DNA from: an uncultured Clostridia bacterium
GTDB lineage: Bacteria > Bacillota > Clostridia > HGM11514
Direction of reading: 5' to 3'
Length of the DNA: 64,000 nt
Assembly: GCA_934464705.1 (NCBI GenBank)
Contig: CAKSKB010000019.1
Coordinates: 4,360 to 68,359 of the forward strand
Shown: one piece after another, positions 50,772 to 60,592 of the stretch
How positions within the stretch are numbered: position 1 is the stretch's first letter
How the letters are laid out: every line of letters begins with the position of its first letter
Notes under the pieces: generated by a model
Told to the model about the DNA's origin: nothing
Seen by the model: only the letters and a program-made list of their open reading frames with translations
The model's database searches: none
Made by a program: the position numbers and the translations under genes

Positions 50772-51338
50772 ATGAAAAGAGAGTTTTTGAAGGCATTTGA
50801 GGGGCTTACCGATGAGGCAATTACCCAAATAATGACCGAAAACGGCAAGGACATTGAAAAGGCAAAAGGTGAGTTCGAAACATTAAAGCAGGAGCTTGAA
50901 GGTTCAAAACAGACCATTGCCGAAATGAAAGGCGAAATGGACACCCTTAAAGAAAGCGGTGCAAGTGCAAAAGATTGGGAAGACAAATACAACAGTCTTT
51001 CAAAAAAGCTTGAAGAAATCGAAAACGCAAAGAGAGAGGCTGAAAAGACTGAAAACATCTCAAAGAGATATTTGGCTGCTGCGGTTGACAATAACGGAAA
51101 TCCTTTGGAATGGACGCACGAAGCAATCAAAAATGATTATCTCAAGAAGTTTGAAGCGGCGGTTTCAGACAAATCAAACGAGGGCAAGTCCGATGCCGAA
51201 ATCTTCAAAGCGCTAACCAAAGATGACGGAAGCGCTTTCAAAACAGTGAGCGGTGTTCAGACCCTGCCCGGTGCAAAAAGCATTTCCGGCGAAGGGATGA
51301 CGGACGCTCGGATTAATTCAATTATGGGAATAAAATAA
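50772..51338 (+). CDS. Scaffold protein (phage GP20 family)
   Basis: This 188-residue protein of GP20 type is largely coiled coil (REFLKAFEGLTDEAITQIMT; FETLKQELEGSKQTIAEMKG) with a C-terminal capsid-binding helix-rich part (TDARINSIMGIK). It shapes the procapsid and leaves before DNA packaging. The ribosome-binding site GAAAGGAT precedes ATG; the major capsid gene follows 21 bp downstream. Confidence 0.9.
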   Translation: MKREFLKAFEGLTDEAITQIMTENGKDIEKAKGEFETLKQELEGSKQTIAEMKGEMDTLKESGASAKDWEDKYNSLSKKLEEIENAKREAEKTENISKRYLAAAVDNNGNPLEWTHEAIKNDYLKKFEAAVSDKSNEGKSDAEIFKALTKDDGSAFKTVSGVQTLPGAKSISGEGMTDARINSIMGIK

Positions 51339-51359
51339 AAAAGAAACGAGGTTTTATTT

Positions 51360-52259
51360 ATGGCAAACAGCATTACACTTTTTAAAAAATTCATCGACAA
51401 GCTGGATGAGGTTTACAAGCAGAGCGCAAAAACTTCCATTCTTGACGGGGATTCTTCCTTGGTTCAGATGGGAGCTAACGCAAATGAAATTATAATTCCG
51501 AAAATCTCTATGGACGGGCTTGCGGACTATTCCAGAAACGGCGGTTATGTTGACGGCGATGTTACACTTACCAACGAAACCGTTCAGTTTAATTATGACA
51601 GAGGCAGAGCCTTCTCCGTTGACGCTATGGACAACGAGGAAACCGCCGGTATTGCATTTGGCAAGCTTGCAAGCGAGTTTATAAGAACAAAGGTAGTGCC
51701 CGAACTTGACGCTTTCAGATTTGCAAAATATGCCGGGCTGACGGGTATTTCAAAAGTATCTGCAGGTGCTACGCTTTCAACCGGTGCGGATGTTATTTCT
51801 GCTCTGCGCGTAGCTATTACCAAAATGGACGAAGATGAAGTTCCCATGGAGGACAGGCATTTGTTTATTACTCCCACGCTTCACGGTCTTATTCAGGATA
51901 TGGACACTACCAAATCCCGTGAGGTTATGGGAAGATTTGCGGATATTACGCTTGTTCCGCAGTCGAGATTCTACACTGCCATTACGCTTTATGACGGCAA
52001 GACCGACACAAGCTCGACCGACAGCGGTGTAAACCAGAAGCCCGGCGGATTTGTAAAAGCAACGGCAGGAAAGGATATCAACTTTATGGTTATTCACAAG
52101 CCTGCAATTCTCCAGTACACAAAGCACACTGTCAACAAGGTTATTACTCCCGAAGAAAATCAGAATGCGGACGCTTACAAATTCCCATACCGTGCATACG
52201 GTTTGGCAGACGCTTACGAAAACAAGGTTGCCGGTATTTATCTGCACCACAAAGCATAA
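51360..52259 (+). CDS. Major capsid protein
   Basis: This 299-residue protein sits after the scaffold gene and contains features of HK97-fold capsid proteins such as ANSITLFKKFIDKLDEVYKQ, a beta-rich core (NETVQFNYDRGRAFSVDAMD) and the C-terminal IHKPAILQYTKHTVNKVITP. It has no delta domain, using the separate GP20 scaffold instead. AAACGAGG precedes ATG. Confidence 0.88.
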   Translation: MANSITLFKKFIDKLDEVYKQSAKTSILDGDSSLVQMGANANEIIIPKISMDGLADYSRNGGYVDGDVTLTNETVQFNYDRGRAFSVDAMDNEETAGIAFGKLASEFIRTKVVPELDAFRFAKYAGLTGISKVSAGATLSTGADVISALRVAITKMDEDEVPMEDRHLFITPTLHGLIQDMDTTKSREVMGRFADITLVPQSRFYTAITLYDGKTDTSSTDSGVNQKPGGFVKATAGKDINFMVIHKPAILQYTKHTVNKVITPEENQNADAYKFPYRAYGLADAYENKVAGIYLHHKA

Positions 52260-52271
52260 GGGGGCGATTTT

Positions 52272-52364
52272 ATGACGACAATCGGACTGACTTTCGAGAA
52301 AGAGGCAGAAAAGAAAAAGCCTGTAAAGAACGAGGCGGCAAAGCCTGAAAAGGATAAGAAATAG
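52272..52364 (+). CDS. 30-residue basic peptide between capsid and connector genes
   Basis: ATG 52272 after GGGGCGATTTT; a Lys/Glu/Ala/Pro-rich, disordered peptide (EKEAEKKKPVKNEAAKPEK). Small peptides occupy this slot in many such phages, sometimes decoration-related; role unknown. Confidence 0.5.
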   Translation: MTTIGLTFEKEAEKKKPVKNEAAKPEKDKK

Positions 52365-52377
52365 GAGGCGGACGGGT

Positions 52378-52761
52378 ATGTTTTTAAGTTTTGAAGAATA
52401 CAAAAGTTTCGGCGGAACACTTGAACAGTCAGAATTTTCAATCGCTGTTTGGCGTGCGGAACAGAAAATAAACTGTTTTGAGGGCATACCCGTCAAGGAT
52501 CGCCTTTTAGAGTTTGACGCTATTCCGGAGGATATCAAAATGCTCATTACGGAACTTATCGAAAGAGAAGCAATGCGAAGGCAATCGGGAAGACTTACGG
52601 CTGTTTCGCAGTCTTTGGGTAACGAAAGCGTTTCAAAGTCATTTGCTGCTGAAACTTTCAGCGAGAGCGAAACGGCGGATGCGGATTTAATAAAAAATGT
52701 ATTGGGGCATATTCCGTACAGAGCCGTTACACTTTACTACAGAGGTGCTGACTGTGATTGA
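52378..52761 (+). CDS. Head-tail connector-like protein
   Basis: This 127-residue protein, placed directly after the capsid genes, is predicted mainly helical (LSFEEYKSFGGTLEQSEFSI, RLLEFDAIPEDIKMLITELI) with a beta C terminus, as in gp6/gp15-type adaptor proteins. AGGAGGCGG precedes ATG 52378. Assigned mostly by position. Confidence 0.65.
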   Translation: MFLSFEEYKSFGGTLEQSEFSIAVWRAEQKINCFEGIPVKDRLLEFDAIPEDIKMLITELIEREAMRRQSGRLTAVSQSLGNESVSKSFAAETFSESETADADLIKNVLGHIPYRAVTLYYRGADCD

Positions 52762-53221
52762 TTTTTATGACAAAACCATTACGATTTTCAATTTTGTGCC
52801 GAAAGAACAAGGCAGTGCGGAGTTCGGTTCATGTTTTAAGACTGTTATTTCTTCCGCTCACTATTCAAGTTTAATTGCGAGCGGGCATGAAGGAGTTATG
52901 AAGGCGGACGGAACCCAAACAACCGTTTATATCAAAGACATATCCAAATATTTGCCGCCAACTTTTCAAAAAGGCGGTTTTTTTAATGCGGATATTAAAA
53001 AAGATGATTTCTGGACGGCAAACATAGGCGACCTTGTAGTATACACGGAGGCACCCGACAGTGCACCCGAAAGCTTCGCCGAATGGAAAAAGCTAAAGGA
53101 CAAATACAAAACATCGGGCGGAGGGGTTATCTCTTCCGCTCCTTCTCTTCTCAAAAGATATTCCGAGGACGGCAAGCCTTTTTTTGTTAATCATCTTGAA
53201 TTCATTTGCGGAGGCGTATAA
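52754..53221 (+). CDS. Head-tail junction protein (DUF6751-like)
   Basis: This 155-residue beta-rich protein has DFYDKTITIFNFVPKEQG, YIKDISKYLPPTF and a C-terminal FFVNHLEFICGGV. GTG 52754 with GAGGTG upstream overlaps the previous gene by 8 bp. In this type of cluster the second gene after the capsid protein encodes a neck component; the exact part (stopper-like) is inferred from order. Confidence 0.6.
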   Translation: MIDFYDKTITIFNFVPKEQGSAEFGSCFKTVISSAHYSSLIASGHEGVMKADGTQTTVYIKDISKYLPPTFQKGGFFNADIKKDDFWTANIGDLVVYTEAPDSAPESFAEWKKLKDKYKTSGGGVISSAPSLLKRYSEDGKPFFVNHLEFICGGV

Positions 53222-53223
53222 AA

Positions 53224-53712
53224 ATGTACATTAACGAAATTTACAGCTGGCTTTTGACCTGTCCGCACTTCAATGCACTCCAGGCGATTTCTTCAAGGCT
53301 TGAGGACGCAAAAGAAGTTGTTCAATCAAAATCATCAGAAAACATTTATGATGTGACCTCGGTTCAATACGATGACGGCGGATACAAGCATTATTTTAAG
53401 CCGAGAGAGCCTTACTTTTTTGATGTGGATGTTATTTGCTACAGGGCGGTTTATGCCGACCAGAGCGAATACAACATGGCTTCCGAAGGGGAGGTGCAAA
53501 AAATCTGTGACTGGCTTATTAAACAGCAGAACGAGGGCGGCGTGCCCAATCTTGACCCCGAGTGTTATCAGATTGAATGCCTGACGCCAAAGCCTTACAT
53601 TCGTGGGATTTACGAAAATAAAAATGACCCCGGCGAAGTTATGGTTGATTATGCCGTTACAATAAGATTTTACACTGACAACCCCGGAGTGCTTAGGGTG
53701 GTGGTTCGATGA
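53224..53712 (+). CDS. Neck/tail-terminator-like protein
   Basis: 162 residues, with an N-terminal helix (INEIYSWLLTCPHFNALQAI) and a beta-sheet core (GEVMVDYAVTIRFYTDNPGV). Minor capsid/tail terminator proteins at this position close the end of the tail tube. ATG 53224 follows CGGAGGCG; the next gene overlaps by 4 bp. Confidence 0.6.
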   Translation: MYINEIYSWLLTCPHFNALQAISSRLEDAKEVVQSKSSENIYDVTSVQYDDGGYKHYFKPREPYFFDVDVICYRAVYADQSEYNMASEGEVQKICDWLIKQQNEGGVPNLDPECYQIECLTPKPYIRGIYENKNDPGEVMVDYAVTIRFYTDNPGVLRVVVR

Positions 53713-54134
53713 GAGTAACGGTTTTATCAAAAATCAACATTCCCGAAGAACTTGCAAGGGTCGATAATGATGAGTTTTGGAAAGCAGCAGCGGAAAAATG
53801 GGCGGATTTAATTGATCCATATATACCGAAACATACTAAGCTCCTTGCCAAAAGTAAAAGGATTTTACCGGGCGAAATTGAATACTGGCAAGATTATGCG
53901 TGTTATATTTATTTCGGCATGAAAAAAATTGATCCGAAATATCATGTGGGTGGTTTTACTAATGACGGAGGTATTTCATGGTTTTCGAGGCATGATGTTG
54001 AAAAGGTTTTGACAAATATTCCTCTTAACCTTAAAAACGGCTACAAGGAATGGGACAAAAAGGCGATATCGGAAAAGAAAGACGAGCTGCTTATCCGATA
54101 CATGGATGGGTGGCTTGCGAAAAGACTTGATTAA
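53709..54134 (+). CDS. Minor capsid/tail-completion protein
   Basis: 141 residues, with EFWKAAAEKWADLIDPYIPK and YACYIYFGMKKIDPKYH, like the minor capsid protein (Minor_capsid_2) family that resembles HK97 gp10 tail completion factors. ATG overlaps the previous stop. Confidence 0.65.
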   Translation: MRVTVLSKINIPEELARVDNDEFWKAAAEKWADLIDPYIPKHTKLLAKSKRILPGEIEYWQDYACYIYFGMKKIDPKYHVGGFTNDGGISWFSRHDVEKVLTNIPLNLKNGYKEWDKKAISEKKDELLIRYMDGWLAKRLD

Positions 54135-54154
54135 TTTTAGGAGGTATTTTTATT

Positions 54155-54670
54155 ATGGCAATGGTATTAAGAAGCGATAAGGTGGCATTTTACGGCGTTC
54201 CGGGTTCCGGGGCGGACAGCTCACCGACCTTTACAAGAATGAAGTATTTTACTTCGTTTACAACATCGAAAAATTCAAACGAGTACACAAGGCATTATGT
54301 TGACGAGAAGTACGAACAGACCGATGTGACGGGCATTTCGCCGTCAATAGATTTCGGTTTTGATGAATACACGCCCGATGCGGTAATTGATGATATTGTC
54401 AAAATCATAACCGAAGAAAAAATCGGTTCGGACGCTGTGCGTTCAATTGTTATTGTGGACTTTTCCAAGCCCGGTGAAACAGACGGCACTTACACTGCAT
54501 ACAAGCGCGACTGGGCGGTTATCCCTTCCTCTGAAGGTGACGGCACGGACGCTTACACTTACAGCGGTACACTTAAAGTCAAAGGTGACCTTATAAAAGG
54601 TACTGCGACTATTTCAAAGCCTGCAAGCGGCGCGAGCAAGGAAAACGCAACGGAAATTACATTTGCCTAA
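54155..54670 (+). CDS. Major tail tube protein
   Basis: 171 residues, beta-rich, starting AMVLRSDKVAFYGVPGSG and containing RHYVDEKYEQTDVTGISPS and GTLKVKGDLIKGTATI. Size and position before the tail-chaperone pair and tape measure gene identify the tube subunit of a long non-contractile tail. AGGAGG lies before ATG, and a terminator follows at once. Confidence 0.82.
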   Translation: MAMVLRSDKVAFYGVPGSGADSSPTFTRMKYFTSFTTSKNSNEYTRHYVDEKYEQTDVTGISPSIDFGFDEYTPDAVIDDIVKIITEEKIGSDAVRSIVIVDFSKPGETDGTYTAYKRDWAVIPSSEGDGTDAYTYSGTLKVKGDLIKGTATISKPASGASKENATEITFA

Positions 54671-54675
54671 AGCAT

Positions 54676-54709
54676 ACGGGGAGTTGAAACGCTCCCCGTT
54701 AATTTTTTA
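54676..54709 (+). terminator. Terminator after the tail tube gene
   Basis: ACGGGGAG (54676-54683) pairs perfectly with CTCCCCGT (54692-54699), followed by TAATTTTTTAT. Partial termination would keep the abundant tube protein mRNA above that of the downstream tail genes. Confidence 0.85.
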
Positions 54710-54726
54710 TACGGAGGTTTTATCAT

Positions 54727-55074
54727 ATGAAAAAAGTTGTTAATTTTGAGGACAAATCAAAGGAAATCGAAATAAACGGTACGACTTACAAGATTTTACC
54801 ACGAACACAGGATAGGTGCGACTGCCTGCTTAAATATGAAACCATGCTTACGGGTGATGAAGGAATATCCGAAATAGATTTCTATGCAAACTGCATTGAC
54901 ATTATGCTCGGAAAGGGTGCATTTGCAAAAATCTTCGGCAAAAACAGAAAATCCGTACCGCTTGACCACGCCTACACTGTATATTCATACTGCGGTGAAC
55001 TTTACAACGATGTTTTATTCGGTGAAATCAAAGCTGCCGCAGAGCGCAGGAAAATGGCTGCGCCGATTAAATAG
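54727..55074 (+). CDS. Tail assembly chaperone
   Basis: 115 residues, small helical protein with VNFEDKSKEIEINGTTYKIL and ISEIDFYANCIDIMLGKGAF, in the usual place before the tape measure gene. It helps the tape measure protein stay assembly-competent. The following Gp15 gene overlaps by one base (TAGTG), so it is coupled by reinitiation rather than frameshifting. Confidence 0.7.
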   Translation: MKKVVNFEDKSKEIEINGTTYKILPRTQDRCDCLLKYETMLTGDEGISEIDFYANCIDIMLGKGAFAKIFGKNRKSVPLDHAYTVYSYCGELYNDVLFGEIKAAAERRKMAAPIK

Positions 55075-55631
55075 TGCGCCTTTATGAGCCTTTGCCGACC
55101 TCTATTGCGGTTTCGGGAAAGGAATACAAAATTCCTGTTGATTTTCGTGTCTGGCTCAGAATTTCAAAGCTTATGAGCGGTGATACGCCGGACGAAATTA
55201 AGCTTTTTAATATCTGTTCTATTTTATTCAGGGAAGATTATCCGGACAACCTCGTGGAAGCGTTTGAAAAAATTACGGATTTTATGCACTGCGGAAAAGG
55301 TCTTCAAAATGGCGAAAGCGGCGGATCGGCGGTCTATGATTTTGATTATGATGCCGAATATATTTATGCGGCATTCTACCAGCAATACGGTATTAATTTG
55401 AGTACGGCAGATTTACACTGGTGGGAGTTTAAAGCGCTTCTCTCCGGGCTTTGCGGCGAGTGCTTATTTACCAAAATTTTGGAATACAGGTCAACCGATA
55501 TTTCAAAAATCCAAAACAAGGACCTTAAAAAGCACATAGCACAAATGAAGAAGCTTTTTGCGCTTCCCGATATGAGGAGCGACAGCGAAAAAGAACGGGA
55601 CTTTACAGATACTTTTGCAAAGTTTTACTGA
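55074..55631 (+). CDS. Phage Gp15 family tail protein
   Basis: This 185-residue protein fits bacteriophage Gp15: RLYEPLPTSIAVSGKEYKIP, DFRVWLRISKLM, STADLHWWEFKALLSGLCGE and KDLKKHIAQMKKLF. Gp15 proteins are encoded between the first chaperone and the tape measure, and probably form its second chaperone. GTG 55074 begins in the stop codon of the previous gene. Confidence 0.82.
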   Translation: MRLYEPLPTSIAVSGKEYKIPVDFRVWLRISKLMSGDTPDEIKLFNICSILFREDYPDNLVEAFEKITDFMHCGKGLQNGESGGSAVYDFDYDAEYIYAAFYQQYGINLSTADLHWWEFKALLSGLCGECLFTKILEYRSTDISKIQNKDLKKHIAQMKKLFALPDMRSDSEKERDFTDTFAKFY

Positions 55632-55646
55632 CGGCGGTGATTATAT

Positions 55647-58600
55647 TTGGCAAATTCAAAGTTAGTTATTAAAATTGACGGTGACACAAAAAAATTTAAA
55701 AAAGCATTATCGGAGATTGCGAAGTCCGCGAACCAATCATTTAACAAAACTGCTGCGGCTGTTCAAAAGTCTCAAAAAAACATAGATGAAAACACAGAAG
55801 AAATCAAAAAACTTAAAAAAGCGCTTGAAGATGCCGGAAACCAAGGCAAAGAATCTTTCGAGGAAGTGGATGAAGGTGCAAAGAAGGCAAAATCAAGTTC
55901 TGAAAGCTTAAAAAACACTCTTGACGGTCTTGATAGCGTTGCAACAAAGGGACTTGCAGCGCTCACCGCAGCCGCTACAACAGTTGGAGGCGCACTTGCG
56001 TATTCTGCAAAAGAAGCCATGAATTATCAGACTTCTCTTGCGAAGGTTATGACAATTGCGGACACATCTAAGCTTCCGCTTGAAACTCTTCGGAAAGAGG
56101 TTTCGGAACTTTCTGATAAAACAGGAATTGCTGCAGCTGACCTTAACGAAGCGGTTTATTCTGCAATCTCTGCTTCTGTAGATTCTGCCGATGCGGTTGC
56201 ATTCACCGAAAAGGCGGTCAAGCTTGCAAAAGGCGGTTTTACAGACACAGCAACAGCTGTTGATGTTATGACTACCGCCCTTAACGCTTACGGCCTTGAA
56301 GCAAGCGAAACAACAAGAATTTCGGATATTCTTATTGCAACGCAGAACCGAGGCAAAACAACGGTTGGCGAGCTTGGTTCTTCAATCGGCCGTGTAATAC
56401 CGACTGCTGCGGCTTTTGGGGTTGATATGGAGAACTTAGGCGCGGCGATGTCCATTCTTACCGCTAACGGTATCGCAACAGCGGAAGCCACAACATATCT
56501 AAACGGTATGCTGAACGAACTCGGCAAGGACGGGGCGCAGGCTTCCGAAAATCTAAAAGCTGCTACCGGAAAGAGTTTTGAACAGCTCACCAAAGAGGGC
56601 AAAAACCTCGGTGATGTAATTGCGCTTCTGGCGGATTATGCAGGAAAGTCAGGCAAGAAGGTTTCTGACATGTTCGGTTCAATCGAAGCCGGAAAAGCTG
56701 CCCTCACGCTTGCGAACAAGGGCGTTGATGAATACAATGACAATCTTGCTTCAATGACGGGTGCGGCAGGTGCAACCGAAAAGGCTTTTGCAACTATGGA
56801 AGAGACTTCGGGTGCATCTCTCGAAAAGATTAAAACCAAATTTCAAAACATTGCAATAGACATCGGTACTTCACTCCTGCCGACTATCAACGATGTTGCT
56901 TCCGGTATATCTTCGGCGCTTGGCAGTGCAAGGGTACGAAATTCAATAAAGGACTTAAAGTCCAGCGCAAGTCAATTAGTTGCAAAATTCGGTGAACTTG
57001 CGGTGCAGAGCATTCCGAAAATGATTTCGGCGCTTACTTGGCTTACTAAAAACTTCGGCACAATTGCAAAATCGGTGCTTGTATTTTTTGCGGCGCTTAA
57101 AACTCTTAAAACTGCTATAAGCACCATTAATCTTATAAAAGGTGCGGTTGATATACTTTCTCCGGCGTTTACGGCCGCAACGGGTGCCGCAAAAGCGTTA
57201 TGGGCGGTTATGGCGGCTAACCCTGCTTTGGCGGTTGTAGGTGCAATTGCGGCTCTTATTTCGGTTATAGGTATACTTGCCGCTTCAAGCGGAGAAGCCT
57301 CCGAAAAACAAAAAGCTCTTCGCAAAAGCATTGCCGAAAACGGTGATGAAATTGACGAAATCTCGGCAAAAATGAAAGAGATTAACGATGAGTATGATTC
57401 AGCGGTTTCCGCGAGCGAAAGCTCGACAGCCTCAACACTTGCAGAAATTGAAGCGGATAAAAATCTTGTTTCGGAGCTTGAAGGGCTTATTGACGCCAAC
57501 GGCAAAGTAAAAGAAGGTTATGAGGAGCGGGTTGATTACATATTAGGCGAAATGAACAGTGCTTACGACACCGAACTTGGGCGCTCGGGCGATGTAATAA
57601 CCAAAAACGGCGAGGTTATAAACTCCTATGGCGAAATTAAAAAGGCCATAGAAGCCAATATGGACGCCTCCATGGCAGCGGCTATAATGAAGCAGTACGA
57701 AGATGAATATGCTGCGGCAGTTAAGCGCGCTGCGGACGCAACAAAAGAGGCGGACAGCGCATCGCAGAACCAGGCACAAGCTTTTGAAACGCGAAAACAG
57801 ATGCTTGCGGATTTGTCTGCCGAAATGGAGAAGAACGGGGCGGCTGCTTATGATACGGCGGCGGCAATAGAAGCACTGGAAGATGGCGGTTATGTAATTT
57901 ATGATAAATTTGAAGATTGGGCCGGAGTAATACAAACAAATACTGATGAGTGGAAAGATAACGAAAAACAGATAAAAGATTGTCAGAAGGCTATTGATGA
58001 ATATGGCGATGCTCAAAACGAGCTTGCGAGAATAGAGGGGCTTGTCAATGATTCAAGAGCGGCGTCCGCCGAGGGAAACAATCAAAAAATTATTAATTCC
58101 TACGCTTTATCTGCGGACGAGTTAAAGCACATCAACGAGCAAAATACATCGGATTTGCTTGCGGACATTAACAACCGAAAAACAGGTATTGAAAACCTCA
58201 TGAGTCAAATTGAAACTGCCGTTAGCAAAGGCGATACAACCACGGCTCAAAATTTGCGCACTCTTGTTCAGACGGCTATTTCAAACCTTTCTACTCTTGA
58301 AACCGAATATAAAAATGCCGGTGGAAATGCGCCGACAGACTTTGCGGAAGGTTTTTCAGAAAAACTCGGAACGATGAAAACGGCTATTGATAACGGTGCG
58401 GAGGCTGCAATTGCGGCATATCAGCTTAAGGCCGGCAGAGGTCCTACAAGAATTGTCGGTAATGATTCAATTGCCGGGTTTGGTGACAGTTTTACGGCTG
58501 CTGTACCGCAAATGCATTCTTGGGGTGCTATGCTTGGTTTTTCCTTTACAGCAGGTTACAAGGAATCGGTTCAGCAGCGTTCGCCTTCAAGGGTGCTCAA

Positions 58601-59726
58601 AAAATGCGGTGAGTACACAATTAAAGGTTTGGAACTCGGCATTACACCCGGCATAAACATGGCAAAAGTTCTTGGAGTTAAAACGGGCGAAGCTTACAAA
58701 GAGGGTTACAAAAATTCGCTTGATATTCATTCTCCGTCAAAGGAAATGCAGAAAGTCGGTTCGGACACTACGCAAGGACTTCTTGACGGGCTTGATGAGC
58801 ACACAAGAGAAATTATCAAGCTTGCGGAAGACACGGGTGATGATGAACTTGAAACCGCTAAGTTTTACGCTTCCGAAAAACAGCGCATTGAGGACGAAAA
58901 CTTTGATAAAGAGTACGCCGAAAAATTAAAAAATGCCAAGGACGCGGAAGCCGCCGAAAAAATCAAGCAGGATTATATTACAAAAGCTCAAAAAGAGGGT
59001 CAGGATGCTTACCTCAAAGCCCTAAAGGCGGCGGCTGATTACGAAAAGAAAGAGTATGACAAAAGGGTCAAGGCGGCAGAAGAATTTCAGAAGAAAATCC
59101 AGAAAACTTTTGAAAATCTCAAAAAAATATTTAGCGAAGATGATTCTTTATATCAAAAATTCACCGTTAAAATGAATGATGGCAGCGAAATGTCATGGTA
59201 TGAGCTGAAAGATTTCACGCAAAGCACAGAAGCGCTTGAAATATATGCCGAAAAACTTAAAAAGCTCCGTGATATTCTTCCAGCGGATATGTATAGCGAA
59301 ATCCAAAACATGAAAATGAGCGAGGGCGGTACGCTTGCCGACCTTCTTTTGGCACTTAAGCCCGATGAACTTGAGGAGTATGTAAAAAAATGGCAGAAAT
59401 ATCACAGTGCGGTTGACGATGCAGCTTATAAATTTACACAAAGTTCTTATACAGATGAAACTGTTGCTGCTTCCGAAAAAGCGGAAAAAGTTGCGGAGGA
59501 AACGGGAAAATCTTTTGTTAACGGTTTTATTTCCAATATTACAACTCTTCCGGAGCTTGTTGCCGCAGCTCTCGGGAGGGCATACGGCGGTACAAGCTCG
59601 CAGAGCACGGTTAACAACAATCAGACAAACACTTACAATTTTAACGGCTCGAAAATGACTGTTTTCCAACAGCGACAGGAAGCTATGCGCATGGAACAGC
59701 TCAGGCGCGCAAGGGGGATGATTTAA
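55647..59726 (+). CDS. Tape measure protein
   Basis: This 1359-residue protein determines tail length. It has N-terminal coiled coil (1-90), a TP901-type core domain (about 120-400: YQTSLAKVMTIADTSKLPLE, SISTAAFGVDMENLG-like), hydrophobic stretches (about 95-115 and 480-560) expected to reach the membrane, and coiled coils in the second half. TTG 55647 follows GGCGGTGA. At about 0.15 nm per residue the tail would be near 200 nm, so a long siphovirus tail. The Dit gene overlaps by 1 bp. Confidence 0.92.
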   Translation: MANSKLVIKIDGDTKKFKKALSEIAKSANQSFNKTAAAVQKSQKNIDENTEEIKKLKKALEDAGNQGKESFEEVDEGAKKAKSSSESLKNTLDGLDSVATKGLAALTAAATTVGGALAYSAKEAMNYQTSLAKVMTIADTSKLPLETLRKEVSELSDKTGIAAADLNEAVYSAISASVDSADAVAFTEKAVKLAKGGFTDTATAVDVMTTALNAYGLEASETTRISDILIATQNRGKTTVGELGSSIGRVIPTAAAFGVDMENLGAAMSILTANGIATAEATTYLNGMLNELGKDGAQASENLKAATGKSFEQLTKEGKNLGDVIALLADYAGKSGKKVSDMFGSIEAGKAALTLANKGVDEYNDNLASMTGAAGATEKAFATMEETSGASLEKIKTKFQNIAIDIGTSLLPTINDVASGISSALGSARVRNSIKDLKSSASQLVAKFGELAVQSIPKMISALTWLTKNFGTIAKSVLVFFAALKTLKTAISTINLIKGAVDILSPAFTAATGAAKALWAVMAANPALAVVGAIAALISVIGILAASSGEASEKQKALRKSIAENGDEIDEISAKMKEINDEYDSAVSASESSTASTLAEIEADKNLVSELEGLIDANGKVKEGYEERVDYILGEMNSAYDTELGRSGDVITKNGEVINSYGEIKKAIEANMDASMAAAIMKQYEDEYAAAVKRAADATKEADSASQNQAQAFETRKQMLADLSAEMEKNGAAAYDTAAAIEALEDGGYVIYDKFEDWAGVIQTNTDEWKDNEKQIKDCQKAIDEYGDAQNELARIEGLVNDSRAASAEGNNQKIINSYALSADELKHINEQNTSDLLADINNRKTGIENLMSQIETAVSKGDTTTAQNLRTLVQTAISNLSTLETEYKNAGGNAPTDFAEGFSEKLGTMKTAIDNGAEAAIAAYQLKAGRGPTRIVGNDSIAGFGDSFTAAVPQMHSWGAMLGFSFTAGYKESVQQRSPSRVLKKCGEYTIKGLELGITPGINMAKVLGVKTGEAYKEGYKNSLDIHSPSKEMQKVGSDTTQGLLDGLDEHTREIIKLAEDTGDDELETAKFYASEKQRIEDENFDKEYAEKLKNAKDAEAAEKIKQDYITKAQKEGQDAYLKALKAAADYEKKEYDKRVKAAEEFQKKIQKTFENLKKIFSEDDSLYQKFTVKMNDGSEMSWYELKDFTQSTEALEIYAEKLKKLRDILPADMYSEIQNMKMSEGGTLADLLLALKPDELEEYVKKWQKYHSAVDDAAYKFTQSSYTDETVAASEKAEKVAEETGKSFVNGFISNITTLPELVAAALGRAYGGTSSQSTVNNNQTNTYNFNGSKMTVFQQRQEAMRMEQLRRARGMI

Positions 59727-60592
59727 TGTATTTGGAATACAACGGCTTACAATTCGGAAAAAATCATGATCTGAAAGTTCTTTCGGCGGTTGGTTTCGGC
59801 TTGCCGCCGGAGGAATACACCGTTAAGTCGATAATAGGTGTTGACGGTGAGGTTACAACCAATTCGGCATGGAGGGCAAGAACCATCACAATCGGTTTCG
59901 ATATTCAAGATAACATACGCTGTAAATCAAACCGCATATGCAAGGCGTTTTCGGTTAAAAATCTTCCGCTGCGATGTTTTTTTGACAATGACAGAAGAAG
60001 CATTGTGGTAAACAGAATTACTCTTGATGAAGGTGATACCAACGGACCAATTCGTTCTTTTGCCGTGCAGCTTATCTGCGATTTCCCGTTTTTTACCGAT
60101 GAATCAGATAACACGGAGCCCTGTTATGGCATTATCAAAAACATCAAACACGACACTGGCGGGTGGAATCTTGCTCAAAAAAACATTTGGGGTGAAGCTG
60201 TCAACCGAAAAATTATTAACAACGCGGGGGATATAAAAGCAGAGCCGAGGTTTGTCATTTCTTCCATCGGCGAAAGTTCTCAAACACACGGTATCAAGAT
60301 AATTAATCATACCACCGCACAGGAATTTATACTTAATTATCAAATCTCGGATGGCGAAACAATTACAATCGACTTTAGTCCGAGAAATGATACCGGGAAG
60401 CGTAATATTACAAGCTCCAAATCGGGCGATATTACTAACTACCGTGATGATTCGTCCTCATTATCTTCCTTTTATCTTGCGCCGGGCGAAAATGATATTC
60501 AATTTATTAATCTTGATGCCGGCACGAAAATCCGTGCAAATATTTCTTGGAAATCTTTATACTATTCTGCTTTTTGGGGGTGTGAATACTGA
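59726..60592 (+). CDS. Distal tail protein (Dit)
   Basis: This 288-residue protein has the Sipho_tail features YLEYNGLQFGKNHDLKVLSA and WRARTITIGFDIQDN, followed by a beta-rich C-terminal part. Dit forms the hub joining tube and receptor-binding baseplate. TAATG start in the tape measure stop. Confidence 0.85.
   Translation: MYLEYNGLQFGKNHDLKVLSAVGFGLPPEEYTVKSIIGVDGEVTTNSAWRARTITIGFDIQDNIRCKSNRICKAFSVKNLPLRCFFDNDRRSIVVNRITLDEGDTNGPIRSFAVQLICDFPFFTDESDNTEPCYGIIKNIKHDTGGWNLAQKNIWGEAVNRKIINNAGDIKAEPRFVISSIGESSQTHGIKIINHTTAQEFILNYQISDGETITIDFSPRNDTGKRNITSSKSGDITNYRDDSSSLSSFYLAPGENDIQFINLDAGTKIRANISWKSLYYSAFWGCEY

Noticed and set aside
55060..55080. Lambda G/GT-type -1 frameshift between tail chaperone and Gp15
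   Set aside because: The -1 frame has a stop (TAA 55068-55070) just before the Gp15 start and no slippery heptamer; a TAGTG reinitiation start is present.
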